Source: Rhodeus uyekii
Lineage: Eukaryota; Chordata; Actinopteri; Cypriniformes; Acheilognathidae
Assembly (NCBI GenBank): GCA_037043235.1
Contig: JAWRVZ010000087.1
Coordinates: 2,472,501 to 2,536,500, forward strand
Reading direction: 5' to 3'
DNA length: 64,000 bases
In this document: positions 45,865 through 57,767 of the stretch, piece after piece
Numbering within the stretch: position 1 is the stretch's first letter
Layout: each line of letters opens with the position of its first letter
The notes under the pieces: generated by a model
What the model was told of the DNA's origin: nothing
Seen by the model: the letters and a program-made list of their open reading frames with translations, nothing else
Database searches by the model: none
Program-made: the position numbers and the translations under genes

Positions 45865-47204
45865 TTTCTTGCGTAAATTATTTCTAGAGAACTGTCACGA
45901 AAAAACAAAACAAAAAAAAACACATACCAAGCCCACTGTCAAAACCACAATATTGCATGAACCCTACACGGACTAAAAAAAATAATAATAACTGACCAGA
46001 ACACAGGGCTTAAATACACCGGGAATAATCAAAGAAACGAGACACAGGTGACAGGACTAACGAGGTGAATAACAAGACGGTTGATTGGGATCAAAGCTGG
46101 CACAAATCAGGCCTCTGTGGTTCCTTTTATCACCACCTGAGTAGTGATGCATTTCATGGCCTCCATTTACCTGTTTCTGATTACAATCAAACTGGATGAA
46201 TATCCATGGACTATCAAGGGGAAATTCATGGGAAAATCTGAAGCAAACCAAACTCAAACTTAAATTCTGTTCCAGCCACTGTTCATTTCTTACAAGAGTC
46301 ACCTAAAGAACAAGGGACATTAATTTGAATACTGATTTAAAAATAAATTTACCAATATTATTATAATGTTCTGTTGTCTATCAAAATATACACAGACAGT
46401 TTTACTCATTGACAAATTTATTTGTGAGAGAATAATTATGCAATCATCAATCAACAGCTATTATGGGAGTGATGATCACAGGAGATGCAGAGAACTGGTA
46501 AAAACAAAGACGAAAAGAGTTGTGTACTGTGCTGTTAGAAAAATGTGGAAAAAAAAGTATACAGTCACATAACTCTGCTTCACAGGTAAACTTAAATTAA
46601 TTGGTAATTTACGACATTGAAAAAAAAGTAAAGCCTTTATACATACTAGAAATCATGAAACAATATAAATAATTGGGAATCATGTAATAAACTGTACATT
46701 TAGCTTATCTATTAAAACTTTCATGTAATTTTGGTTGCTTGTCTGTTTCCAGATCCAGATCCTGATTTGTTGTTCTTTTGTAATATGATGTCATTACGGT
46801 GATGTCTTGCTGCCAGTCAATCGCTGCATTGATGATCATGGTTTCAGGTATCAATATATCTGACCTTTCCAGTGAACACAAGAATGCAAAATAATCTCAG
46901 ACAAATTAATACAGATATTTTAAATGAAATCCACAAATTTGTTTCAAGAATCAAATTAGACTGAGATCAATATCATCATTAGAAGATCTCGCATCTGTCA
47001 AATCAATGAATGAAGAATCTGGTCTGAATATTTAACAGGTTTGACAGATGCATATTATTAACTGACAGACATTCAAAACAATAAACTATGTTTGAAACAT
47101 CCATAACATGTTCAAACTCTTGTTCTCTGACATTAAATGTGTGGCTTTGCAGTAACAAAGCAGAACACAATCCTGCTGTTTCTATTTGAGTTTGAGACTG
47201 TGAG
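45865..47204. other. No recognised gene
   Basis: AT-rich intergenic sequence with A-runs near 45900 and chance frames only. Confidence 0.4.
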
Positions 47205-47385
47205 ATCTGAGACATAAATGCATAAAAGTTTTCACACTTAGTTCAAGGTTAAACCTCCACTCTAGACAAAGTTGAGAGACTCTGTCCATCATTTTCTGTC
47301 AATGACCAACCAGTGGAACATATTTAGGGTTTTGGTTTAGAGCTTCTGTTGAGTTTAACCACAATGTGCAGCCGGAGGAGTTATA
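47205..47385 (+). promoter_or_regulatory. Conserved TATA-containing segment (copy 2 of 3)
   Basis: 'gcataaaagttttcacac', 'ggttaaacctccactctaga', 'aaccagtggaacatattta' and 'gggttttggtttaga' appear in the same order at 26995-27165 and 62975-63165. It lies 1.35 kb beyond the 3' end of gene F. Possible promoter or untranslated exon of an unrecognised transcript. Confidence 0.4.
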
Positions 47386-48009
47386 GATTTTACTTGAATA
47401 CAAAGTATATAACATAAGTTATGAATAGTTTTAGTTTAAATATAAAAAAGGCAGGAGGGGGGAGATAGGATATGAAATAAACAACTCATAGATACATAGA
47501 TACATTTTAAACAGTGCTTGCAACAAGTATCTTACAAGATACAAGGACACCACATATGCCAAATGTAATAGCTGTAAAACAAAACCAAATAAATGCATAT
47601 AAGCTCATAAAGGTGTCATGCTTTTATCTTTGATTACTTAGAGAGAACTACAAGGTTCTTGTCACTTGACATTAAAACTGACCTTTATTAGTTGTTGTTG
47701 TTATAAAATTCAAATTTGACAGCCTAATATTTGACTAACTCTTATAAACAGATCATCAGTTACTCAAGCAAGTTTATACAGACAAATCAATACAATTACA
47801 TCAGAAATAATAAGGAAATCTGTGGACTTTTATTTATTTTAGAGCTGATTTATTATTAGTTAAAGCCTGATCAGGAAATAAACATACAGGTTCTGATCAT
47901 ATAATTAAAACATCATCAAAAAGTTGATTTATTTCACTAATTCCTTTCAGAATGTGAAACTTGTATATATTCATTCATTACACACAGACTGATATATTTC
48001 AAATGATTA

Positions 48010-48530
48010 CATCTTTTAATTTTGATGATTATAACTGACAACTAAGGAAAATCCCAAATTCAATATCTCAGAAAATTAGAATATTACTTAAGACCAATAC
48101 AAAGAAAGAATTTTTTGAAATCTTGGCCAACTGAAAAGTATGAACATGAAAAGTATGATCTTTATCTCCATAAAGTGCTCTAAAACTTCCTACTATAGGA
48201 CTGCGTTGACCTTGGACCTCAGAAAACACAGTGGACCAACACCAGCAGATAAAATGGCACCCCAAACCATCACTGACTGTGGAAACTTTACACTGGACCA
48301 CAATCAATGTGGATTGTGTGCTTCCCTTCTCTTCCTCCAGATTCTGGGACCCTGATTTCCAATGGAAATGCAAAATTTACTCAGGCTCAGGCTCCAACTA
48401 TCAACAGAGAGACTACCCAAAATATTCTGGTAACATGTTCTATCTGGTGAGAAGTGCTGACAATATTCATCCTTACTCTATGGAAAAATACAGAAAAGCA
48501 AAGAAAGGCTTTAACTAGTAAAAAAATAAA
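48010..48530. repeat. Probable old interspersed repeat
   Basis: The block from 'tctcagaaaattagaatatt' through 'ccaaaccatcactgactg' to 'tctgggaccctgatttcc' has the look of a dispersed fish repeat that I have seen in other contexts but cannot name. No inverted termini were found. The frames across it are short and broken. Confidence 0.3.
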
Positions 48531-48542
48531 AATAAAAAATAA

Positions 48543-48546
<4 letters not shown>

Positions 48547-48597
<51 letters not shown>
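48547..48597. repeat. (AT)n microsatellite
   Basis: About 25 AT units following an A-rich stretch. The poly Ile-Tyr frames here are artefacts. Confidence 0.95.
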
Positions 48598-48599
<2 letters not shown>

Positions 48600-48736
48600 C
48601 TGCAGTTGATGTAAATGAATCCACACCAAAAGCAATTCTTGTTGGAATAACTTTTATAATTAAATAATAAAAGCATACAGTAATGACATTTAGCAATAAA
48701 AAAAACTACAAATATTATCTCATTTACCTTACATAC

Positions 48737-49789
48737 CTAAAGATATAAAACTTTTGTCTTATGATCAGTATGAATGTGTTTGCCTGTATTTTCTGTTTTT
48801 CCAGCAGCAAAAACTAAGAATAAAACAGTAAATTCATTAACCACATATTAATAATTATAGCCAAAAGTCATAAGTATACATAATTATTTTAAACTTATCA
48901 TGCCTATAAGGAACAGCATCATATTGATATTTGTATGCACGTTTTTTTTTTATAACAATAAGGGTAATAACTCACCGATCAACACAATGAGCAGAAGTCC
49001 GATCATCAGAGCAGATATGATGAAAATAATCTGATATTGTTTCTGATTCTGATTCTGATTAATAAACTCCACCACTGTATGATCGTGACACTCAGTTATT
49101 TGAGCCAATTCTGTAATGAAAGTATGCAGAATTACAGTAGTAACTGATTGAATGAAATATTTATATCATATTCATCTCTGTGTGCACAAAATTATGTTGT
49201 TCATGAGTGTGTAAGAAAACCTGAAGTAGAGCATAACACATGTAATTATCCACACTGATCATCATTAAGTCTCGATCACTGAAGGAGTGAATGAACTGCA
49301 GTCCGGTGAAGTGCAGTCTGGTGCTGCTGCTGAGTTTTGGAGGATCATCTGTGTTCATAAAGTAATAAACTCCTAATTCATCATCAGTCACATTAGTTAT
49401 AAACAGATGATGATTAAACTGGAGTGAATATTTCTTTCTGAATGTTTTATTTGGGTAAAAAGGTGATTGTGGTGTTGTGAATGATCGTAGAATCACTGTT
49501 GGAGGATCTGGTGTTTTCAGTAAAATCCAATAAACCTCATTTTCATCAATATCACAGTTTATGGTCACATTTGATCCCAGATCAGTTAGTTGATCTGACA
49601 CTGCAGCACAACAACAGATCAACACATCTATAAGATGATAATAAATGAACATGAATCATAGTCAAAATAGAACCATTATGAAACATAAAACAATTTAAGA
49701 TTCATGATAAAACAATTTAGTTTAAGTTTATAAAACCCACTGTAGATTGATCTGTAAAACTCACAGAGCTGAAGCTGAATGATCTTCAT
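48737..49789 (-). pseudogene. Gene F: paralogue of E with lost Cys and lost splice donor
   Basis: Exons corresponding to gene E are at 49789-49765, 49627 to about 49312, 49110-48976 and 48813-48737. The Ig domain is nearly identical to E, but the second disulfide Cys is Phe (L-G-V-Y-Y-F). At the end of the V exon E has CACTTCACCG|gtgagttc, whereas F reads CACTTCACCGgactgcag, so no GT donor remains. Read-through would give a tail ending near 49161, without a membrane span. Exon 3 (span IIFIISALMIGLLLIVLI) and exon 4 (V-F-A-A-G-K-T-E frame, with five A in the run that has six in E) are intact. Likely a recent pseudogene, or a secreted variant if transcribed. Confidence 0.75.
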
Positions 49790-50421
49790 GTTGTTCATGT
49801 CTGCTTCCTTCCACACAACATTGAAGTTGAATCTATTGCAGATCTGAAAGACAGACATGAAGACAAAAACCTTCCCACATCAATCTGAGGAAGTGAAAGT
49901 AAAGGTCACAATTCACAATTATCACTTCATTGATCAAAACCTATTTTGTGCTTTCATTATCATTGTTGTCATTGGTTGTTTGATTGTGTTTGATTATTAA
50001 CTTGACATGCGTTTCATCAAAGGTGCGTTCAGTAGCTTGGTTCTAATTTAAAACTGAATAAATGTGTTTTTATAAATGTGTTTTTATGAGTCAGAAGATG
50101 TTGAGATGAAGACTTTAAGTCAGGGGTGTCAAACTCATTTTCACCGAGGGCCACAACAGCATAATGGCTGTCCTCAAAGGGCCAGATGTAACTTATAAAC
50201 GTAACTAAATGTAATCGAATGTAATGTAAAATAAATGTAACCACTCCTTAATGTTAAATAACTCAATTTGTCTTCATACACACATAAGACCTCGAAACAT
50301 TAAATAATTACATTGTAAGGTGTTGCAGACGAGTGGAGATTTTATTGTTACAAAGACAAAAATAAAACAGAACAAAAACCACCCCGAGGGGGAAAACAAG
50401 ACTAGAAGACTTGACTTGAGA

Positions 50422-51710
50422 CTAGGGATGGCTGACGCGTTTCGACACAGTGTCGAGATCCCGAAGCGTAGATGTTTCGAAACACTGAACCGAAACTGTG
50501 ATTCAAAATACCCATGTCACGTGTGTCAGGTTGGGTGAAGGGATTGAGCGAGGACTCAATATTGCAGTAGACAATGGGGATTTATTGTTACAAAACAAAA
50601 TAAAAACTGAACAAAAACCACCCCGAGGGGGAAAACAAGACATGAACATGAACTTGACTCACTAGACTAGACTTGACTTGATTCAGAATACTAGGAACAC
50701 ACAACCATTCAACGACGAGAAACCAGCACAAGACAACAGACACGGATGGATTAAATACACACATGAGGGATGGTAATTGAATGAGACACAGCTGGGAACA
50801 AATCAAACTAAAGCAGGGAAACAAGGTGGGAGGGTTACACATTGACGAGACAAAGACGACGCGCAGCTGGCGGCAACCAAACTGCGCGTGACAGAAAACA
50901 CAAAGCACGCGGCCAATTGAATGCAAACCGCGTGCCAAACATAAACACACGGACGAGAGGAGGCGCGGCTCGCGCAAGGCTTGAAACCGCGCCCACTCAC
51001 ATAATGTAGAGCTCGCAAGAACGAGTTCTCACGAGCTCACGACAAGGACGAACACACACGAGTTATGAATGCCCGAATCCCGATCAAAAACCGAAACTGG
51101 ACCAGACCCAAGTATCGGGACCGGACATCATAACTCCTACAAAAGACGTCACAGACAAGCGCGCGCACGGCTCGAATCCTCGACGCCGTGCGCACACACA
51201 CCAAACACGAGACATGACGGTAGTGTCAGAGCTCTGCCACAAAACCAAGAAATGACTACTAGACCGAATGTGGCAGAACCCTGACAACGTGACTATGGCT
51301 AAACGACGCTTCTGCGCGTTTCACAAGTGATTAGACAAGTGCTGCTTGCCGAGTCTGCGTTTGATTGACAGGAACAAACCAAACAAATTGCAACTTTGCC
51401 TTATGGAAGCCCGTGTCCGCCACAGTTGAGAATTTTTTTTTTAATTTAAGTCGAAATAAAGACTTAACTTCTCGTGCTTTTCCGCATGGTCAAAGCGTGT
51501 AAATGTGAGATCACAGCAAACATGACACGTTCTGTAAAACAGCTGTTAAAGTCAGTGTGTTAATAAATGATATAATTAAAGAACATGAATGATAAATCAT
51601 CAGTATATGAAAATTTTAATATCGATATTTTTGTGGAGATATCAATGCCAAGTAAGTAGCTTGTGAGTATCGATATAGAGATACTGCAGCATCGATATGC
51701 CCATCCCTAG
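50422..51710. mobile_element. Inner hAT-like element within LTR copy I
   Basis: Starts ctagggatggc and ends gcccatccctag, inverted termini of a common fish hAT type. A convincing 8-bp duplication was not found, perhaps because the surrounding LTR has deletions. Its left arm is about 100 bp and its right arm about 420 bp, separated by LTR copy II. No transposase was seen. Confidence 0.6.
50522..51286 (-). mobile_element. LTR copy II (solo), innermost insertion
   Basis: Begins TGTCAGG and ends CCTGACA, 765 bp. ACGTG occurs at both junctions, overlapping the first two LTR bases on the left, which suggests a 5-bp target duplication. GC-rich with many CpG (cgcgcagctgg, ggcgcggctcgcg), unlike its surroundings, and in good condition. 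The minus orientation is tentative. No internal coding region remains. Confidence 0.65.
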
Positions 51711-52356
51711 TAATCACCTGTTCTCACGGGCTCACGACAAGGACGAACACACGAGTTATGAATGCCCGAATCCTGATCCAAAACCAAAACTAAACCAGAC
51801 CAATGTATCGGGACCGGACATCATAACTCGCACAAAAGACGTCACACAGACACGTGTACACGCGACTGGAACACTCGAAGCCGCACGCACACACACACAA
51901 CTCGAGACATTCCGGTAGTGTCAGAGCCCTGCTACAAAACCAAGAGATTACTAGACCGAATGTGACAGAACCCTGACAATTATTATTGTACTCTTTGACA
52001 ACCAACACCGTCTCGTAACAGAAAAAACTTACCGGTCTTTCTCCTTGAAGCACAAACAAGTATTCGCCTTCCCATCTTTCTTGAAACAGTCTTCCGTCTG
52101 CATCAACTTTTCTCTTTCTGGTTTTTCATCTTTCTTTCACATTTTGTGATCATTATTTATATCTCAATTCCACTCGTTGGCATGGACACTGCCGCGGCTA
52201 GCTTAGTCGAAAGGCATTGTGGGAAATGTAGTTTTTGGTCAAAGCACGCTCTTAATTTATTTATTTTTTATTTTATTTTTTTTAGACACTCGCGGGCCAC
52301 ATAAAATGACATGGCGGGCCACATCTTGTCCGCGGGCCTTGAGTTTGACACATGTG

Positions 52357-52394
52357 CTCTAAGGGAACTAGGGTTACGTAAGTTACCTGAGACG
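52357..52394. mobile_element. DIRS terminal fragment
   Basis: 'ctctaagggaactagggtta' through 'ttacctgagacg' matches the right end of DIRS copy 1 (22048-22082). It lies exactly between the outer hAT element and the conserved upstream block of gene D, marking a rearrangement junction. Confidence 0.7.
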
Positions 52395-52531
52395 ATTCTC
52401 CTCCCTCCCATCACATGATCAGAGAATATCACTCTCGAGTCTCTCAGCACTTGCTCAGTCTGTCAGGATGAAAACAGGAGAGAGGGAGGAAGATATCTCT
52501 GGATTAAACCAAGATGTGAAAAAGAAAACAG
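52395..52531 (+). promoter_or_regulatory. Conserved upstream block of the V-set units (D copy)
   Basis: Nearly identical to 32405-32552. An ATG at 52468 opens 21 codons (M-K-T-G-E-R-E-E-D-I ... K-K-K-T) that end at a good donor (aacag|gtaattt). If joined to the next decayed exon it would stop at once (GAA TGA), so it is more likely a 5' untranslated exon with a short upstream ORF. Confidence 0.5.
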
Positions 52532-52643
52532 GTAATTTATTGTTGTCAATAAACTGTTCGTTAATTGTTCATTAGTACAAAAGCCAGATTGTATTTCGCT
52601 GTTGTTTTCAATTCAATCTCTTTCATTTTTCTCTGTTGGTCAG

Positions 52644-52839
52644 AATGAGGATGTGGCTGGAAATTCTGCAATCTTTTTTTTCCAGTGGAAAAAATATATC
52701 GATTTAAGATATGTTTTAAAGACACAATGACAGCAGAAATATATGAGACATCAGTCAGAATGTTTTACTTGAAGATCAGGATCCAGAATACAGCTTTTTC
52801 TCACAGAAGGTTAGTAAAAAAATTTAATCTCATATTTAT
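52644..52839 (+). pseudogene. Decayed Ig-like exon upstream of gene D (copy 6 of 6)
   Basis: Acceptor 'ctgttggtcag' and donor 'tat|gtaagtctgag' flank a sequence closely matching the P1 and C copies. The frame opens N-E-D-V-A-G-N-S-A and then breaks in a T run. Confidence 0.5.
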
Positions 52840-53502
52840 GTAAGTCTGAGTTCATTTCCTCATTTCATTTGCTGCTGTTCATTTCACTTATATGATCAAA
52901 CGTCACATCAAACAGAGGAACGACTAAAGTTTCCTGCTGAAAAGACCAGGTTATGTCTATTATTATTATGTACTGGTTCATTATTTTTCAGTGAAACTGG
53001 TTCACTGTCTAGCTTTTGGTCATGGCTTTAATTGTTCACCTAAAAGTGAAAATGCTGACATGACTTACTCAAGTTTTTCAAACCTGTATGAGGTTCTTTC
53101 TTCTACTGAACACAAGAGAAAATGTTTTAAAGAATGTTGGTTATCAAACTGTTGACAACACCCATTAACTTTCATTGTAGAAAAAATGAATGTCAATGGC
53201 TATCGTCAACTGTCTGATTGACAACATTCTTCAAAATGTCTTCCTTTTTTCAGCAGAATAAAGAAACTCATAGTTTGGAACAACTTGAAGTGATTAAACT
53301 TGAAGTGGTTAAACACTCAACTTTGAGGAAGATTAACGTGATAAGTTCTCGCGACAAGTGTTGACACCCAGAATGCATGGCGTAAACGGAAGATGAAGAG
53401 CTACCATACATTCTGTTGAAACAGTTTCATTTCACCTACATTTGAGAAACATTTCTATGTAATATAGTCAAATAAAACATATTTTGATCATATTAGGCCA
53501 AC

Positions 53503-54705
53503 ATGATGATCAGATACGTGAATGTGAATTCTGAATGAAATGCTTTTTATATTGTTCTTAACATTGAAAAATGTTGGCCTGATAGGTTCTTGTGTTTGTG
53601 CTTTTCCTGCTGTGTTTTGATTGTCAAATGATTTATTAAACTGGAATTAAAAGGGAAACAGATTTTAAGTGTTCATGCATTAAACAGCAATATTATTTTT
53701 GCATGGTTTATCTGCTGTAACTATTATTTTGATTTAGATGTTAGCAGTATCAGCATTTTGCATTATCGTCTTAATTGATCGTTTGCATAGATTTACAATG
53801 GATTAAATATTGCAGCAGAAGGGTATCTACCATCGACAACAGATGCTTCATTCATTGCATGTTTATCTCCACATTTACTCTCTGATTTGTGACAGATATG
53901 AAAACTTAGTAACATTTTTTAAAAAGGTGCTCTACTTCTATTTCTGTTTGCAGTTGCTGCTTCTGTCTATTTTTAGTGCTGATAAATGAAGGTGAATACA
54001 AAACAAACATGTAAATTCATGACACATGAATACATCTCAGATTGTGTGTTTACAGTTAAAGTTTCTGTGATTTCAGTGTCTCTGCAGGAAACAGTGCAAA
54101 GAGAAGCTGTTATTGGAGGTTCTGTTGTTCTGCCGTGTTCTTCATCTCAACATGATCTTAAACCTCAAGACATCAATGTGCATTGGAGACACAATGACAG
54201 CGAGATTGTGTATGATATAATTAAAGGCAATCGTTCAGAGAAACAGGAACCACGGTACAAGAACAGAGCTGACATTGATGTTGCAGAGTTTCAGAGAGGA
54301 TGGTTCGATCTCAAGCTTGACAATCTTCAATACCCTGATGCAGGAAAATACACCTGCTTCATCACACCCTCAGATGAACTTCAGACTGTACGACTGATCA
54401 TCAACGGTATGAGAAACTGATATTATTTAATATATGATAAATTTGTCATTCATTAATAATGTTCAAGTCTGAATTATAGACAGATCTGTTGTCTTTATCA
54501 CAGTGTAGTAATGATGTTTTTTTGTTTGTTTTTTTAAACAGGACCAGGTGCGGTGACACCATTGCCTTTGCTCTGCGTTTCCATTATACCACTGTTATTG
54601 GTATCATTGGTGCCTATCATATTTCTCTTGAGAAAAAAAATTCAATATGCCTTTTTCCTTCTGAAGAACAGAGACAGAAATCGCATAAACATTCACAGAA
54701 CATAG
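53503..54705 (+). CDS. Gene D: V-set receptor with mutated exon-1 donor
   Basis: Exons 53503-53513, 53954-53991, 54077-54406 and 54542-54705 would give 180 aa in phase. However, the donor after ATGATGATCAG is 'atacgt', where A-C have 'gtatgt'. GT has become AT, so normal splicing of exon 1 is doubtful. The next GT would add four bases and shift the frame. The V-set exon is intact (GGSVVLPC, VHWRH, DAGKYTC), with an N-glycosylation site (NRS) and an insertion (QREA) in the A strand. Exon 4 gives a membrane span rich in Leu/Ile/Val (about LPLLCVSIIPLLLVSLVPII) and a basic 27-residue tail (RKKIQYAFFLLK). An 'aataaa' lies near 54930. It may use an alternative first exon, or it may be newly inactivated. 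Confidence 0.65.
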
Positions 54706-54969
54706 ATCACCTGTGTAGCTCTTCAGACTGATGTCAGAGGACCACAACAAGATATTTCAAAGAAAAAACGAAAAGATGATTATTGTCTGCTCTACTCTAG
54801 TCTGATGTTTTGATATCTACAAGACATGATGCATGGAAGATGTGAGAGAATATAAAAAGCTGGCTTTAAAGCTGACTTCAATATTCTTGTTTAATAACCT
54901 TGTTTGTGGATTATCTTTGTTCAAGACCCAATAAACCATGTGAATGAAACAATGTTTTGATCATTTGCA

Positions 54970-55350
54970 TTCAAGTTGTAAGATTTTAACTAAAAGTAAA
55001 TTTTTCTTATAAATCCCATAAGCTACATTTCCCTATATGACTCTCCCATGGTTTCTGTCAAGAAAAAGTTGTACGTTAACTGAAAGTAAATAAATATGTG
55101 TAGCATATGGCACTGGATCAAATGAGATGAACGCCAGAGGATTTCTTAATATTATACACTTCATGAAGACGCAGAACCGACGCCACTTGAGCCTGTGCTT
55201 AATTGCCCCTAGTGTATTGTTAATTGTCCGGTAGTCAATAAGCAGGAAACATCCTCAGTTCCAGGGATTGACTTCTAAGAAGCCAAAGTCACTCCCCCCA
55301 CTGAGGACCAAAAGGGGACTTGGACAGAGGACTTTTCACTACGAGACCTT

Positions 55351-55417
<67 letters not shown>

Positions 55418-57500
55418 CACGCACACACACATACACACATTATACTGCCAAAATTGTCATCAGGAATGTTAGGAATAAAAACTGAAATCAATACTCTTCC
55501 TATTACTAATGAAAACACTCTACAGCTGATCTTTTATTTCTTTGAGAAAAAAAAAAAAACTTGATTGGGTATTAGAAACACTGTTTCGAATATGGCTATT
55601 ATCTGATTGGTTTAAGTAGACGGTGGGATCCTGACCTACTTAATTGTTTATTTGTGTGCATATCTTGTTTTAAATTCCACAAAAGTGTGTGGTGATCTAC
55701 AAATGATGCTTATAAACAATGTTCAGGAGGAACTACATTGCCTATCAAATCACTAGAAGAGGAGGCCCATATAGATATTCACATTTATAAGCGATTCGCA
55801 AATTAATGTAAATATTATTTTATTTATTTGTTATTTGCTTGTTTTTTTTTGTTGCTTTTTGTGATACTCTTAACATTTATTTACAGATCTTAAACCATTA
55901 CTTTGTGAATTTGGATATTTTTGTGAATTATTTATTATTTGTGAATTTTTATGTATCTTTCTATATACAATAACTCAAACCCCCCAGGTTAATCATGTGT
56001 TGCATATTATACTGATAGATATCCATGTTTTTACCATGTGTCTGTTATGTGCCATTCACTTTCAGTTTTGAAATAAAGATGAATGTTAATTTGTGCAAAA
56101 TTCATATTACATTTCTGCAAAGATGACAGCATTTTCGTGCTGCATCAGAATGAGTGCAATTGTAACCATTGACTTTGACCTGAACACACACAGTAATGTT
56201 TGAGATGTTTTTCTGATAAAAAGGATTGTGCCAGAGTACATTCAGAAGTGTATTATTTCTGATCTTTTTGTCTCATCTCAGTGAGCTTTTATTACGTTTC
56301 ACACATGCACAGTAAAATTAGTTTAGCATTTTCCAAATTGTTTTATTTTTACAGTTTCTTTTGGGAAAACAATAACAAGCATAAAGAACATTTTGAAATG
56401 AAAAGAGTTGTTCAGTGTTTCCAAATTAATGTAGATGAAACATGAATACAGTATAAATACTCTTATAAGATGATCATACATTAATGAGGTGAAATGGGAA
56501 CTGGTCTGGGAGAAGATGGTGGTAAGCAAAGGATTCTGGGTTTTGTAGTCATTGTGTCGAGAGGAACCAGAATTGGTGGAGGATGTGATAAGCAAATATA
56601 AAATTGCTTACTGAACAGTGGTATCATGTGACAAGACTACATAAAAAAATTAGGCAAAACACAAACTAAAGGAGATCTATATATTTAAGAACCAGACTGC
56701 CACAATGAGAACATGCTTCAGTAGTGTGTCCTCTCATCTGTATGATATATTCTGAACTATCATGAATGACCTGCAGACGGCAGCAGAAGAGCTCTGATTG
56801 CTCTGAGATTGTCATTGAAAAGACAAGACTACCTGCCAATGCCCAAAATATAACATTTACTGAGAGAACACATGCCATATGATCTGTGTAATGAAAAGGA
56901 GAAGCTTAGTTGATCTCATACTTCTAGAAGTTGTTCTACTTTTATTTTTATATTAACATATACAATAAAATAATGAATAAATGAAAATGCTGTGAGGGTG
57001 AGATCAGCTCATTCTCTGTGTGGTTAAGGTGTCGTTTACAGCTCTGTGGTGTTTCCAGTCAGAGAGAGATGTTTGCTAGGTAGAGGAAATATATCTGGGT
57101 TACCGAATGATCGTACAGCTTCAGATCTGTGAGTTTCTCACAGGATATTTAAAAATATGGTTTAAATAACCAAATGATTGGTTCAGTTATCAGTTGGGTT
57201 TTCTTTTGAGTATATGTCTTAATAAATGTATTTTTATTTAACGTCATGTGATATCAATTGCCTGAGAGGCCAAAAAAAACATACTTGTAACTTTTGGAGC
57301 TAAAATAAGATGATGATTTACTGGTAGGCCTATACAAACAAAAATCACAGATCCTATTGACACTACGTTCTTACAGCAGCGATCAAAGGAGCTCGAAATG
57401 AAAACAGTAACTTCAAACATATAAAATCATGAAACTTCATCACTCAAATCATGCAAGTTATATAATTTAACTTGTTTTAATCACAATCATCTACAGCACT
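54970..57500. other. Intergenic; no recognised gene
   Basis: Besides a (CA)n tract there are only short frames. The two minus-strand frames at 56323-56595 and 56666-56878 match nothing recognised and lack exon signals. Confidence 0.4.
55353..55440. repeat. (CA)n microsatellite
   Basis: About 40 CA units with a few GC/TA interruptions at the 3' end. Confidence 0.95.
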
Positions 57501-57767
57501 ATATCACTGGCACTGACACAGTCATCATTGTCTGGTCTCAGCTATGCTACCCAGGCTCTCCATGTGGTTTCATCGTTACGCTACGCAAGTATCTTCCTCA
57601 AGTCCTATGCTGCAAGTGCTTCAGTACTCCTTGTACAAGTTCTCTGCATTCAGACCTCAGCTAAGCCACCAATCAACCACCCATTGCACCAGTTCACTCG
57701 TCACTGTTTTCGTGCCTTGTTCTCTAATAAACATCCTGTGTCTTACCTCTGCTTCCCGTGATTTATC

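Larger units (their letters stand above)
50321..51978 (-). mobile_element. LTR copy I, split by a hAT element
   Basis: Left part 50321-50421 (gattttattgttacaaa through ccccgagggggaaaacaag) and right part 51711-51978 (ctcacgacaaggacgaacac through agaaccctgaca) both match LTR copy II at 50522-51286. Together they form one LTR of the same family with part of the middle missing, interrupted by the element at 50422-51710. Confidence 0.7.
50121..52356. mobile_element. Outer hAT-type element of a nested stack
   Basis: Left end caggggtgtcaaactca and right end tgagtttgacacatgtg are inverted repeats of the widespread hAT/Charlie kind, with 'gagggcca' and 'gcgggccaca' blocks inside. Flanks are CTTTAAGT and CTCTAAGG (6 of 8 alike). 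No transposase was found. About 1.66 kb of it is occupied by later insertions (50321-51978). Confidence 0.7.

Noticed and set aside
48387..48696. Frames with Ile-Tyr repeats
   Set aside because: Readings of the (AT)n microsatellite.
50588..51287. Cys-rich 129-aa and neighbouring frames
   Set aside because: They lie inside a solo LTR and have no homologous motif.
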